DNA of 64,000 bases from Paenibacillus sp. JJ-100 (GCF_948329825.1 NZ_CAOJCM010000002.1:987677-1051676), one strand, 5' to 3'; counted from the stretch's first letter, positions 45,796-54,722 are shown. A program made the numbers and translations. The notes: generated from the letters alone by a model not told the origin.

Positions 45796-46332
45796 TCATT
45801 GCTCGATATAACGTGCAGGAACAACATCAGCTAGCCAAATATTATCGTTGCCATGGTAAAAAAGAACTCCCTCACGTGCAGCCTGCTCAGCCTGAACACG
45901 TAGAATAACAGGCTGATTATCTCGCCTTTGCCCAACCTGACGTGCTGTGTCTATATCAGCCGATAGATGCACATACTGCCGTTGCCGGGGCTGCAGACCA
46001 TGTTCCATAATCGAAGCCACAGCCCGACCTGGTGTTCCATGGTACAACCACCGGGGAGGCTCAGCAGCTATTTTAGTTATTTTTTGCGGAGTGGAATGAC
46101 CATAAAGTGCACGAATTCGCCCCGCACTTATCTCGTGCCTCTTTTTCTCTGAACCTGCGATCATCTTCTCCAGATCTTTTTCCGTAACGTTACGCCACCC
46201 TGGGCTTTCATTCAGAGCAACGAGTAATTGCGGAATCTCTACCCAGCCCTCTTCATCCAGCTCAAGCTCGTATTCCCATGGAGCATGCCGCAATGCATAT
46301 GAAAGCTCTTTACTTAACTTCATGTAGTCCAT
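45796..46332 (-). CDS. kptA: RNA 2'-phosphotransferase, KptA/Tpt1
   Basis: 178 residues. Transfers a splice-junction type 2'-phosphate from RNA to NAD+, giving ADP-ribose 1'',2''-cyclic phosphate. Family motifs: KLSKELSYALRHAP (N-terminal winged part), RALYGHS, YHGTPGRAVASIMEHGL, YVHLSADIDTARQVGQRR and the C-terminal NIWLADVVPARYI. Bacteria lack a tRNA splicing route that would need it, so its natural substrate is unclear. Located 22 bases after the Imm48-like gene. Confidence 0.93.
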   Translation of the reverse strand: MDYMKLSKELSYALRHAPWEYELELDEEGWVEIPQLLVALNESPGWRNVTEKDLEKMIAGSEKKRHEISAGRIRALYGHSTPQKITKIAAEPPRWLYHGTPGRAVASIMEHGLQPRQRQYVHLSADIDTARQVGQRRDNQPVILRVQAEQAAREGVLFYHGNDNIWLADVVPARYIEQ

Positions 46333-46354
46333 AACGCACTCTCCTTATCTACCC

Positions 46355-46801
46355 CTACTGCTGTACTGCCGCCAGAATCTCTTGAATGTTACGTGCCAGT
46401 GCTTCGTGATCCTCTTGCGCAAACTGAATATGTCCGTTAATACCACGATGAATAATCGCATTCATCACTGGATGCGCCTCTTCATTAGATGCAACCCGAA
46501 TCAGATCGTCAGCAAAATCAACCGCTTGCTGTTCGCTATAATTGAACGGCTTGATAAGCATTCGAATACTTAGTGCATGTGCTTGGGGTTCTGCCAAGCG
46601 GTCCCGATGAGTAATACTGTATATCGCGCCAAAACCAAACGCCGCCAGCACCTGACGCTGTAATTCAGTCGTATCTGCAAGTGGTGTGTCGATCAGTTCA
46701 CAGATCTGATCCACCATGTGCTCCAGTTCATCTGCTGCCGCACTCAGAATAACGTCATCTTGATTGTTAATATTTATGTTCTCATTCATAGAATCATCCA
46801 T
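46355..46801 (-). CDS. Imm48-like / unknown helical protein
   Basis: 148 residues from ATG at 46801 (GGAG 9 bases upstream), acidic and helical. The patterns DQICELIDTPLADTTELQRQ, AAFGFGAIYSI, and HPVMNAIIHRGINGH look, from memory, like the Imm48 immunity-protein family found in Bacillales polymorphic-toxin loci. No toxin gene is adjacent. Sandwiched between kptA and a Ser/Thr kinase on the same strand. Family assignment is inference. Confidence 0.5.
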   Translation of the reverse strand: MDDSMNENININNQDDVILSAAADELEHMVDQICELIDTPLADTTELQRQVLAAFGFGAIYSITHRDRLAEPQAHALSIRMLIKPFNYSEQQAVDFADDLIRVASNEEAHPVMNAIIHRGINGHIQFAQEDHEALARNIQEILAAVQQ

Positions 46802-46927
46802 TTCCACATTCTCCGTTCTATATTTAATACCAAAATAATGAAAAACCAAATCTTCTCAGTCAAGAGTTGATTTGGTTTACATGTAAGAACACTGTGTTCC
46901 TCTGCACATTTACAAAAAAGTCCAGCG

Positions 46928-47917
46928 TTACGCCGTCTCATGCTGCTTCTTCGGCTCCGGCTCGTAGACCTGGGTATGCTCGTTCTCTTCAAGCATCCAC
47001 TCTACAGTACCTGGCTTGCGCACCTTCCACACCAAAGCCTGGACACGCAGCGATCTTCTGACCCAAGACAGAGAAGTACAGCGTTTCTCAGAACGAACCG
47101 TCAGCCCCCAATGAATCACTCGGGCAAGCCATGGACTCACATATTCGTTATGTTTGCGAACCGAGGGCAGTTCATCTTGAAACAAACGTTGTTTGACATC
47201 CATTGGTGGCTGTCCACAGGTCCAATAATGAAGCAATGCGGACAAACTATAGATATCCGACATTGGCCCCTGCAACGATTTTTCAGAATAAAATTCAAGA
47301 GGCGAGTACCCTTTTGATGTGAAAATGGACTGCTTATCTCCGTTCTGGATCGGCCAGCGAACGGCTGAACCAAAGTCGAGCAACTTAGGTGTCCCATCTT
47401 CCATCACGAGTACGTTCGACGGCTTAATGTCACGATGAAGAATGCCTTGTTTATGTATATATTCCACCGTATCCACCAGCGGTAGCAGCGTATCGGTAAT
47501 AAAATCGGCCTGCATCGCATGATTACGCTCTTTCAAATACTCTGTCAGCACTATACCAGGGCAATATTCCGTGACCAGATATCCCGTATCATTGGCTTCA
47601 AAGTGGTCCACATATGAAATAATATGCGGATGATGAAGTGAAGACAACAACTCCCCTTCCTGAAGAAAGACAGACAACAATTCCTGAAATTGCCCTCCAT
47701 ATCCCCGGGAAGCACAGTATACACTGCGCTTATTGGACTGACGCGCAGCAATGCGATGGGGGAAAAATTCCTTGATGGCTACTTTCGAACCCGTGTGTCG
47801 ATTCCGTCCAACATACACAATAGCCAGTTCACTGCTGGACAGAACCTGTCTTACCTGATATGTATCATTTAGAATGACATTGCGCTGTAATGCCATGTTC
47901 CAGTTATCTTTTCTCAT
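46928..47917 (-). CDS. Serine/threonine protein kinase (soluble)
   Basis: 329 residues, kinase domain only; no membrane helix or PASTA repeats. Active-site parts: Lys in VAIKEFFPHR (about 47), catalytic loop ILHRDIKPSNVLV (about 159-171) and DFGSA (about 181). It starts at ATG 47917 behind AAAGAGG; a TTG two codons earlier is in the same frame. The C-terminal 60 residues are Arg/Lys-rich and then acidic. Target unknown. Confidence 0.9.
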   Translation of the reverse strand: MRKDNWNMALQRNVILNDTYQVRQVLSSSELAIVYVGRNRHTGSKVAIKEFFPHRIAARQSNKRSVYCASRGYGGQFQELLSVFLQEGELLSSLHHPHIISYVDHFEANDTGYLVTEYCPGIVLTEYLKERNHAMQADFITDTLLPLVDTVEYIHKQGILHRDIKPSNVLVMEDGTPKLLDFGSAVRWPIQNGDKQSIFTSKGYSPLEFYSEKSLQGPMSDIYSLSALLHYWTCGQPPMDVKQRLFQDELPSVRKHNEYVSPWLARVIHWGLTVRSEKRCTSLSWVRRSLRVQALVWKVRKPGTVEWMLEENEHTQVYEPEPKKQHETA

Positions 47918-48147
47918 ATCCAACCTCTTTTCAACCTTGTCGATCGGAAGACTTGGCGCTTGACTGTGTTTGATTCATTATATGCATCCTTCTTGAGTAC
48001 TTCTAAGATGCCGGTCGATTGCCAACCATCCATATAAACCAAATTACACAGTTTGAAACATTTTTCTTGCACCATGATGATATTTCATGCTTCCATTTCC
48101 TATTTCAAAGATATATACGCACTCTTCTATAAATAGTATCGACAGGA

Positions 48148-48191
48148 GGGGCAAATTCGTTAATTTAATTCGAAAAAATACGAATTGCCCC
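48148..48191. repeat. Large inverted repeat in intergenic gap
   Basis: GGGGCAAATTCGT (48148-48160) pairs with ACGAATTGCCCC (48180-48191) with one bulged A. The 19-base AT-rich loop holds a further TTCG/CGAA element. There is no T-tail, so it is not a standard terminator. Rest of 47918-48247 shows nothing else. Confidence 0.5.
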
Positions 48192-48247
48192 ATGTTTTCA
48201 AGCCTTTTTATGATTGCACAATGGTCTGGATCATTTCTCCTCCAAAA

Positions 48248-49123
48248 CTACTTCCCATAATGCTCGCTTAAAAACTGTTGGATCTCTTCATTCATCTCAT
48301 GTAATGCATCCTGAGAAGGGAAATGTCCCGTGTCATATTTAATGGCCCGTACATTCGAAATAATCTGACGTGCACGGTCAATACATTTATCCGCCGGGAA
48401 AAAGACGTCCTTCTCACCCACCAGTAGCAACGTAGGCGCGTTATAGTTCTTAAGCTCTTCCCGCTCTGCAAGCTTAGGTAAATCTTGTTCCAGACTGACA
48501 TACTTGAATATTTTACCGATCAGATTTTTGTCCGCTTCCTTCATACAATGGCATGACAGGTTATCCGTGATCTTTTGCAAAGAAGCTGGCGAAGAAGTCA
48601 TACGATACTTGACGAGTGGAAGTGTAATATCCTGAGCAGTCTTCATTCTGGAACTAAGCGCGAGACCCGCAGGTGCGACCAGCACTGAACACGCAATACG
48701 CTCCGGAATATACGTAGCCAATCTGAGAATAATACCGCCCCCAAATGAAGGACCAATAAATGCACTTTGCTCAATGTTGTAATGGTCCAGAAGATCAGAT
48801 ACCCACAGGGCTAAGCTGTCAAAACGGGATGAAATGCTCGTTTCCTCGCTATACCCAGGATGACCAATCGTGTCCGGCGCTATGATCCGATAGGATTGAA
48901 ATAACGAAGAGAACCAGGATAATGTCATCGGATTCACACAGTTACCGCCTTGAAGAATAAACAAGGGCTTGCCATCTTGCGGCCCGGTTAACAATACATG
49001 TGTTTCTCCAAAACGTGTCTCGACATATTCTCTTGTAACTCCTTCACCCAACGCATTCAGATATATCTCGTACTCTTCTAGAATACTGCTCTTGCCTTCT
49101 TCACTTCTATAAATGGAACTCAT
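48248..49123 (-). CDS. Alpha/beta hydrolase
   Basis: 291 residues from ATG at 49123 (GCAGGAGGCAGAC upstream). The nucleophile elbow is GPSFGGG (in AFIGPSFGGGIIL, about residue 120); the acid is in LLVGEKDVFFP and the His in YDTGHFPSQD. The cap domain lies between. Substrate unknown. Stands alone between the kinase and the RNase H gene. Confidence 0.85.
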   Translation of the reverse strand: MSSIYRSEEGKSSILEEYEIYLNALGEGVTREYVETRFGETHVLLTGPQDGKPLFILQGGNCVNPMTLSWFSSLFQSYRIIAPDTIGHPGYSEETSISSRFDSLALWVSDLLDHYNIEQSAFIGPSFGGGIILRLATYIPERIACSVLVAPAGLALSSRMKTAQDITLPLVKYRMTSSPASLQKITDNLSCHCMKEADKNLIGKIFKYVSLEQDLPKLAEREELKNYNAPTLLLVGEKDVFFPADKCIDRARQIISNVRAIKYDTGHFPSQDALHEMNEEIQQFLSEHYGK

Positions 49124-49333
49124 GTCTGCCTCCTGCAATGTTATACTCATCTCACCTGTTCCAGTGACTCAGACCTGAATATTTCCGGTCCAAAAAAGAT
49201 AAGGAGGACCTGTAGCAGGCTCCTCCATATGTGCAACTTATCATATGCTGATGATTATAGAATGGAAATCGGATATTGTAAATATCGATTCTACTAGACA
49301 GGCATAGAGCTTTTTTATTTTAAGGATAAAGAA

Positions 49334-50002
49334 TTACTTCCGCCCATAATCCGCCTTGATCTCACCCCACTGTTTGGTCTGCCATTTCAGTACTTTATTG
49401 GTATACGTATTCGTACGAAGCCACTGCTCTGCCCGATCAATCATCCGCCAAATCTCCTCAGTCGAGTTGTCCCGCGGCAACGTTGTGGCGACTTTTTTTT
49501 GTTTCAACCATTTCATCGCATTAACGGAATCCGTGTATACCGTTTTGTTGCTGCCTTCTTTTTTGAGATAAGCCAGTGCATGCACAATAGCCAGAAATTC
49601 ACCTAGATTATTCGTGCCTTTCGAGATCGGGCCGACCGAAAAAAGCACCTCGCCTGTACGGGTATCCACCCCTTTGTACTCGACGGGCCCTGGATTGCCT
49701 CGTGTTCCAACATCAACGGAGATGCTGTCATAGTCAATTTCCTCCGACGTTTCCATCCCGGCACTTCTACCGCTGGTGCCCGACTTGGATTTGAACTTGG
49801 AAGCACCGCTAGTACTGCCTGCGCCTGTTCCCCAGTTTCCTTTCCATCCAGCACGGTATGCCTCTTCAGCAGCTTCTTTGGATTCATATGATTTATATTT
49901 GGCGCCGGCATATTGATCGGTCTGAGCTTTGCACGCCGCCCAAGTGTTATATACGCCTGGTTGCTTACCTTCCCATACTACATAATATTTCTGTTTTGCC
50001 AT
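49334..50002 (-). CDS. Viroplasmin-RNase HI fusion protein
   Basis: 222 residues. The N-terminal 50 residues form a viroplasmin (RNA-DNA hybrid binding) domain: KYYVVWEGKQPGVYNTWAAC ... YKSYESKEAAEEAY. A Ser/Gly-rich linker follows, then RNase H with the acidic residues in SVDVGTRGNPG, NNLGEFLAIVHAL, VYTDSVNAMKW and a last Asp in KADYGRK. The reaction is cleavage of RNA in RNA-DNA hybrids. Start ATG behind AAAGGAG. Confidence 0.9.
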   Translation of the reverse strand: MAKQKYYVVWEGKQPGVYNTWAACKAQTDQYAGAKYKSYESKEAAEEAYRAGWKGNWGTGAGSTSGASKFKSKSGTSGRSAGMETSEEIDYDSISVDVGTRGNPGPVEYKGVDTRTGEVLFSVGPISKGTNNLGEFLAIVHALAYLKKEGSNKTVYTDSVNAMKWLKQKKVATTLPRDNSTEEIWRMIDRAEQWLRTNTYTNKVLKWQTKQWGEIKADYGRK

Positions 50003-50087
50003 GCGTAACCGCTCCTTTGTTTACTGCATCAATATCCTATTGTAAACGATGGGCTATTCAAAATGAAATAGACGCTTTAGCTCCAGA

Positions 50088-50855
50088 TTATCGTGTGCTC
50101 AAATAGGCAATTCCCAAGCCTCCGGTGACCGGATTTCGATAAATCTCACATTCCACCTCAAATACCTCGCCTATGATTTCACGAGTCAAAATATCGGCAG
50201 GAGTTCCGTGAACAACAACTTGTCCACGTTTCACCACATAGAGATAATCACAGTAGGCTGCCGCAAGTTCAAGATCATGCAGCGCTGCCAGAATACCGAT
50301 GTCCAGTCCGCGAACGATATTCAATATTTGAAGCTGGTACTTGATATCCAGATGATTGGTCGGCTCGTCCAGAATCAGAAATTCCGGTTGCTGCGCAAGT
50401 ACACGTGCCAGAATGACACGTTGCTTCTCCCCGCCGGACAAAGATGTATAATTGCGGCCTGCATGTCCAGTCAGCTGCACTTTTTCCAGTGCCATCTCCA
50501 CAATCTGTTCGTCTTTTGCATTATCGGTCTCCAGCAGTTTTTTGTGCGGTGTACGCCCCATCATAACCATCTCACGAACAGTAAAATCAAAGCTTAACTC
50601 GTTAAACTGACCAACAACCCCCATCTGCCTGGCCGTGACTTTTGGACTCGATTTCAAAATATCGGTATCTCCCAGCATAACGCTGCCATGCTGCGGTTTA
50701 ATGACTTTATAAATACTTTTGAGCAACGTCGATTTGCCGCAACCGTTCGGTCCGATTAACCCGACGAATTGTTTCTCCCTCACCTGAAGTGAAATATCAC
50801 GCACGATATCTGTATCCTGCACGGAAAAGCATATATTATCGACCGTTAATTGCAT
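50088..50855 (-). CDS. Iron-siderophore ABC transporter ATPase (FecE type)
   Basis: 255 residues from ATG at 50855 (TTTGGAGGAAAATAAC before it). Walker A GPNGCGKSTLLKSIY, signature LSGGEKQRVILARVLA, Walker B FLILDEPTNHLD. It ends the permease-ATPase pair, whose start codon lies two bases from the permease stop. Confidence 0.93.
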   Translation of the reverse strand: MQLTVDNICFSVQDTDIVRDISLQVREKQFVGLIGPNGCGKSTLLKSIYKVIKPQHGSVMLGDTDILKSSPKVTARQMGVVGQFNELSFDFTVREMVMMGRTPHKKLLETDNAKDEQIVEMALEKVQLTGHAGRNYTSLSGGEKQRVILARVLAQQPEFLILDEPTNHLDIKYQLQILNIVRGLDIGILAALHDLELAAAYCDYLYVVKRGQVVVHGTPADILTREIIGEVFEVECEIYRNPVTGGLGIAYLSTR

Positions 50856-50856
50856 G

Positions 50857-51966
50857 TTATTTTCCTCCAAAGCCATAGCCTTTTTTGACAAGCATGTACA
50901 TAAACATCGGTGCTCCAATCATCGCTGTAATAATACCGATGGGCAGTTCGACACTGGAGATTAGCGATCTCGCAATGACGTCTGTCCACATCAGGAATAT
51001 CGCGCCAAACAAGACCGATACAGGCATCACTTTACGATGATCCGAGCCAACGATCCCTCTCACGATATGCGGAATGATTAATCCGACAAAACCGATCATG
51101 CCACAGCTAGCAACCATCACACCCGTTACGAGCGCAGTTAATATCATGTACAGTCTGCGATAGACACTCAGGTTAATTCCCAAAGTAACCGCAGCTTCAT
51201 CACCCAGTAACATCGTGTTTAACACACGGGATTGCAGCAGGAAAAACAATATAGCGGTGAGCACAACCAGCCCTATTAGCGGCAACTTGTTCCAGCCGGA
51301 AGCGGCAAGACTGCCCATCGTCCAGAATGTGACTGTTTTGATACCCTCGGCATTGTTCGCAAAATAGATAATGAAATTGGAAAATGCACTGCACAGTGCA
51401 TTAATAACCATACCAGCAAGCACCAGCTTGACTGATGTCATTTTCCCTCGAATACCGGCCAGTGTCAGAACAAGCAAAGCTGCACCCATGGCTCCAGCAA
51501 ACGCCCAAAAGGCAACTCCCGTCTGTCCTAACCAGCTAATCGCACCAAACCCGATGAGAATAGCAAAGGTAGCTCCGAGCGAGGCTCCTGAGGAAATACC
51601 AAGGATGTAAGGGTCCGCCAGCGGATTCTGGACAGCAGCCTGCATAACCGAACCACATAAGGCGAGACCCGCACCAATGAACATCGCCATTAATACACGT
51701 GGAAAGCGAATCTGCCAGATAATATCCGTGAAGGAGCCTGCTCCAAGTGGCTTGCCTCCCCACTCCATTCCCGTTATTTTGGCTAAAAGAATACGATAAG
51801 ACTCTCCTAGCGGTATACGCACTTGTCCAATTGAGACCGCGATACCTGCAGAAATCAGTACAATCACGATTAATGCTGCAATAAGTAGTGTAAAACCTGT
51901 TTTGCTGTGAATCAGGGATTCTTTTTTTCCCAAATGCTGTGTCCCAGCCTGAATCGTCTGTGCCAT
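50857..51966 (-). CDS. Iron-siderophore ABC permease (FecCD type)
   Basis: 369 residues, about ten helices, starting at ATG 51966 (GGGGGAAGAG upstream). FecCD patterns: RFPRVLMAMFIGAGLALCG, VQNPLADPYILGISSGAS, CGMIGFVGLIIPHIVR. Only one permease gene is present, so it probably forms a homodimer. A decayed homologue exists at 62513. Confidence 0.94.
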   Translation of the reverse strand: MAQTIQAGTQHLGKKESLIHSKTGFTLLIAALIVIVLISAGIAVSIGQVRIPLGESYRILLAKITGMEWGGKPLGAGSFTDIIWQIRFPRVLMAMFIGAGLALCGSVMQAAVQNPLADPYILGISSGASLGATFAILIGFGAISWLGQTGVAFWAFAGAMGAALLVLTLAGIRGKMTSVKLVLAGMVINALCSAFSNFIIYFANNAEGIKTVTFWTMGSLAASGWNKLPLIGLVVLTAILFFLLQSRVLNTMLLGDEAAVTLGINLSVYRRLYMILTALVTGVMVASCGMIGFVGLIIPHIVRGIVGSDHRKVMPVSVLFGAIFLMWTDVIARSLISSVELPIGIITAMIGAPMFMYMLVKKGYGFGGK

Positions 51967-52035
51967 CTCTTCCCCCATGAATTCTATTAAAATTGTGCGA
52001 AACTTAAATTAGCACTTTACAAAGTATTTTCTCGG

Positions 52036-52071
52036 ATTATAATTGAGAATGATTATCTTTGTCAATTAATA
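52036..52071. promoter_or_regulatory. Divergent Fur-controlled promoters
   Basis: TGAGAATGATTATCT (52044-52058) matches the Bacillus Fur box TGATAATNATTATCA at 13 of 15 positions. It sits exactly in the spacer of a leftward promoter (TTGACA 52065-52060, 18 bases, TATAAT 52041-52036) and overlaps the probable rightward -35 (TTGAGA at 52043). Iron-loaded Fur would block both operons at once. Confidence 0.8.
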
Positions 52072-52096
52072 TACAAACAAAAAAGGGGTTATTACC

Positions 52097-53167
52097 ATGT
52101 TGAAATGCTCGTCCAGAACCACTTTCTTTGCTGCGCTAGCTCTGTTATTACTGCTGCTGTCGGCATGTTCATCCAATACGTCCACACCATCCACAGCTGA
52201 AGATACGGCTTCTCAAACAGGGACAACCGAAGCCGCTGCACCTGCGGGAACGGCCAATCAAACGACCTATCCGCTTACTGTTGAAAACTTCTCTATGTCT
52301 GGTGAAGGCGGAGAATGGAAACCCAAAGCCCAGGTGTTTGATAAGGCACCTGAGCGTGTTGTTGCCAATACTCAATCGGCTGCCGAAATGCTGATCAAGC
52401 TGGGCCTGACTGATAAAATGGTTGGGGTTGCTGCACTTTATGGTGCGGTAACACCCGATGTAGCTGACGAATTCGCCAAAATTCCAGTGTTGTCCGACAA
52501 TTACGTAGGTAAAGAACTTGTTGTTGGCGCCAGCCCGGATCTGGTCTTTGGACGAGGTGACCTGTTTGCTGATGCGGACTGGGGCGTGGGAAGCGTAGAC
52601 GGACTAAATGAGATGAACATCCGTACCTTCATGCAAACGACCAATCACAAGGGAACACTGGAGAGTCTGTACAGCGACATTACACAGCTCGGACAGATTT
52701 TTGACGTGCAGGATAAAGCTGCAACATTTATCGACAACCTGAAGACACGGGCAGAGGCGATTAAAGCCCGTGTTGCTGATCAGCCGGAGCACAGCTTTGC
52801 CTATATTGTACCCGCGACAGAAGACAGCATTACCGTAAGCAGCATGCAGAACGATACGTATCAGCTCGATGCACTCAGCCTGTTGAAGCTGAAGAATGCA
52901 TTTGATGGCGTACAAGGCGAAGTCAGCCTAGAACAGTTGATTACCGCAGACCCGGATTACCTGCTACTCTCGGCTTACAGCGGTTCACCCGATATCAACA
53001 AGCTGATTCAGAATCTGTATGCCAACCCTGCGTTGCAGAGTATGAAAGCTATTCAAAACAAACAAATCTACGTGACCGATTTCAGCCAGTTCTGGGGATA
53101 CGGATATCAAATTATTGACGGGATTGAAAAGATGGAAAAAGAAATGAAGGCTAATCCGATCCAATAG
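52097..53167 (+). CDS. Iron-siderophore substrate-binding lipoprotein
   Basis: 356 residues. Lipoprotein signal with lipobox LLSACSS (Cys near residue 24), a Ser/Thr/Ala-rich linker (about 25-60), then the FecB/BtuF-type fold (APERVVANTQSAAEMLIKLG; DLVFGRGDLF). Delivers the Fe-siderophore to the divergently encoded permease and ATPase. A terminator follows. Confidence 0.93.
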   Translation: MLKCSSRTTFFAALALLLLLLSACSSNTSTPSTAEDTASQTGTTEAAAPAGTANQTTYPLTVENFSMSGEGGEWKPKAQVFDKAPERVVANTQSAAEMLIKLGLTDKMVGVAALYGAVTPDVADEFAKIPVLSDNYVGKELVVGASPDLVFGRGDLFADADWGVGSVDGLNEMNIRTFMQTTNHKGTLESLYSDITQLGQIFDVQDKAATFIDNLKTRAEAIKARVADQPEHSFAYIVPATEDSITVSSMQNDTYQLDALSLLKLKNAFDGVQGEVSLEQLITADPDYLLLSAYSGSPDINKLIQNLYANPALQSMKAIQNKQIYVTDFSQFWGYGYQIIDGIEKMEKEMKANPIQ

Positions 53168-53240
53168 TTCTGTGGTATCTCTGCCGCACAAGTGACCTAC
53201 ATCCAATCATCTATTCACTTATTCATCCATGTATGGCCAG

Positions 53241-53285
53241 ACCCAGAAACAAGCGAAGGCATCTTCCTCTGTTTCTGGGTTTGTG
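53241..53285 (+). terminator. Terminator after the substrate-binding protein
   Basis: ACCCAGAAACA (53241-53251) pairs perfectly with TGTTTCTGGGT (53270-53280), then TTGTGCTT. The 11-bp stem is only 42 bases from the MarR start. Confidence 0.65.
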
Positions 53286-53286
53286 C

Positions 53287-53315
53287 TTGACATTAGTTTG
53301 ACACCAAACTATATT
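53287..53315 (+). promoter_or_regulatory. MarR promoter with operator between -35 and -10
   Basis: TTGACA (53287-53292), 17-base spacer, TATATT (53310-53315). The inverted repeat AGTTTG-ACAC-CAAACT (53295-53310) fills the spacer. The predicted start, seven bases after the -10, coincides with the A of the ATG at 53322. Confidence 0.7.
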
Positions 53316-53321
53316 AGATGT

Positions 53322-53744
53322 ATGAAAACAAGAGATGCCGTTTCACTTATATCTAAAATTAAAGAGAAAACCAATCGTTTTATCCTAACGGAAATGGCAG
53401 CACAAGGCATTCACGATCTCGCCACTTCACATGGGGATATCATCTATGCGCTCTACAATCATCAACGCTTGACTATGGCGGAGATTGCCAAGAATATTCG
53501 GAAGGATAAATCCACAGTGACCGCGCTTGTCGACAAATTAGTGCGGACGGGATATGTAGCAAAAGAGAGAGATGCAGCCGATTCCCGGATCGTTCACGTT
53601 GCTTTGACGGCTAAAGGTGAAGCATTAAAACCAATCTTCGAGGAGATTTCACAGCGACTGCTGAACACCTTTTATACCAACATTACAGAGGATGAGAAAA
53701 AAGAACTGCTTCGCATTTTGATCAAAATTCACGATAACTTTTAA
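53322..53744 (+). CDS. MarR-family regulator, apparently leaderless
   Basis: 140 residues. Winged helix: LTMAEIAKNIRKDKSTVTAL with the wing VAKERDAADSRIVHVALT. The ATG at 53322 has no ribosome site and lies exactly at the expected transcript start, so the mRNA is probably leaderless; the upstream in-frame ATG at 53229 also lacks one and its extra residues are not MarR-like. It likely represses itself and the hydrolase 50 bases downstream, whose leader has a second copy of its operator. Confidence 0.88.
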   Translation: MKTRDAVSLISKIKEKTNRFILTEMAAQGIHDLATSHGDIIYALYNHQRLTMAEIAKNIRKDKSTVTALVDKLVRTGYVAKERDAADSRIVHVALTAKGEALKPIFEEISQRLLNTFYTNITEDEKKELLRILIKIHDNF

Positions 53745-53760
53745 TTTTTTTTGCATTATT

Positions 53761-53776
53761 AGTTTGATATCAAACC
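53761..53776. promoter_or_regulatory. Second MarR-type operator before the hydrolase
   Basis: AGTTTGATATCAAACC contains the perfect 14-bp palindrome GTTTGATATCAAAC (53762-53775), the same half-sites as in the MarR promoter. It lies 20 bases upstream of the hydrolase ATG at 53797. Confidence 0.65.
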
Positions 53777-53796
53777 ATCGTAAAGGAGCGTTTCAT

Positions 53797-54630
53797 ATGA
53801 CGGATTATACGCAATACTTGCCTGAACACGAGGTACATCTGGTTGGAAAAAACGATCTATATATTGAGCTGTACAGAGGAGATCCGTCTGCCACCCCAGG
53901 TAGGAAGATTTCCCCACCACTTCTATTTGTCCACGGAGCATACACAGGAAGCTGGATGTGGAGCAAGTATATTCCCCATTTTGTGGAGAACGGGTGGACT
54001 TGCTATGCGTTGAATCTGAGAAGTCATTATAAGAGCCGAGTGATGGATCTGAGCCGAATCACGGTGGACGATTATATGGAAGATATACGCGAAGTGCTCT
54101 CCTTGATCGCTGAACCTCCTGTATTGATTGGCTTCAGTATGGGTGGTATCCTCAGTCAAAAAATTGCAGAGACCGCTGATCTGGCAGGATTAATTGTTAT
54201 TGACTCCAGTATCAGCAAAGAAGTTCATGATGCTCTGCCCTACCCTGTTACAGATCGAATTGAACCGGGAATAATTATGCCTGCTCCGATACGTCCGGAG
54301 CTTGAAACGATCGATGAATCCTCGGAGGATATTGCATTTCAACGCCAGTATCTGCAGATGGAGTCCGCAAAAGCATTTCGAACCTTTTCCGCCCTCTGCG
54401 GGGCAAAAGGGATATCTATTGATGGGAGTCTGATTACTTGTCCCAGTCTGGTGATTAAAGCTGTGTTGTCAGAGGACGAGGATCAAAGAGGCCAATTAAC
54501 CGCGAAGCAGCTAGGAGCCAATTATGTCGGACTTTGGGATACAACACATACGGGTGTACTCGTGGGTCAAGGGTATAAAGAAGTCGTCGATATTATGCTG
54601 GAATGGCTTGGTTCGATTGATCTGGAATAA
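53797..54630 (+). CDS. Alpha/beta hydrolase next to siderophore genes
   Basis: 277 residues from ATG at 53797 (TAAAGGAGCG upstream). Oxyanion HGAYTGSWMW near 46-55, nucleophile elbow GFSMGGILS (Ser near 113), C-terminal His probably in DTTHTGVLVG. It could act on a small ester or amide; a link to siderophore or iron use is inferred only from neighbourhood and from a decayed second copy beside a siderophore-permease relict at 62838. Confidence 0.85.
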   Translation: MTDYTQYLPEHEVHLVGKNDLYIELYRGDPSATPGRKISPPLLFVHGAYTGSWMWSKYIPHFVENGWTCYALNLRSHYKSRVMDLSRITVDDYMEDIREVLSLIAEPPVLIGFSMGGILSQKIAETADLAGLIVIDSSISKEVHDALPYPVTDRIEPGIIMPAPIRPELETIDESSEDIAFQRQYLQMESAKAFRTFSALCGAKGISIDGSLITCPSLVIKAVLSEDEDQRGQLTAKQLGANYVGLWDTTHTGVLVGQGYKEVVDIMLEWLGSIDLE

Positions 54631-54632
54631 AA

Positions 54633-54685
54633 ACAAATCACAAAAAGAGCACCTCCTGGGAGACTGCTCCTTTTGTGATTCGTTT
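54633..54685 (+). terminator. Terminator after the hydrolase
   Basis: AATCACAAAAAGAGCA pairs with TGCTCCTTTTGTGATT around a short loop. Could also act on the convergent permease gene. Confidence 0.6.
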
Positions 54686-54722
54686 ACTCGCTTTTTACTT
54701 CATGTAGCGGGATTCATCCCCG

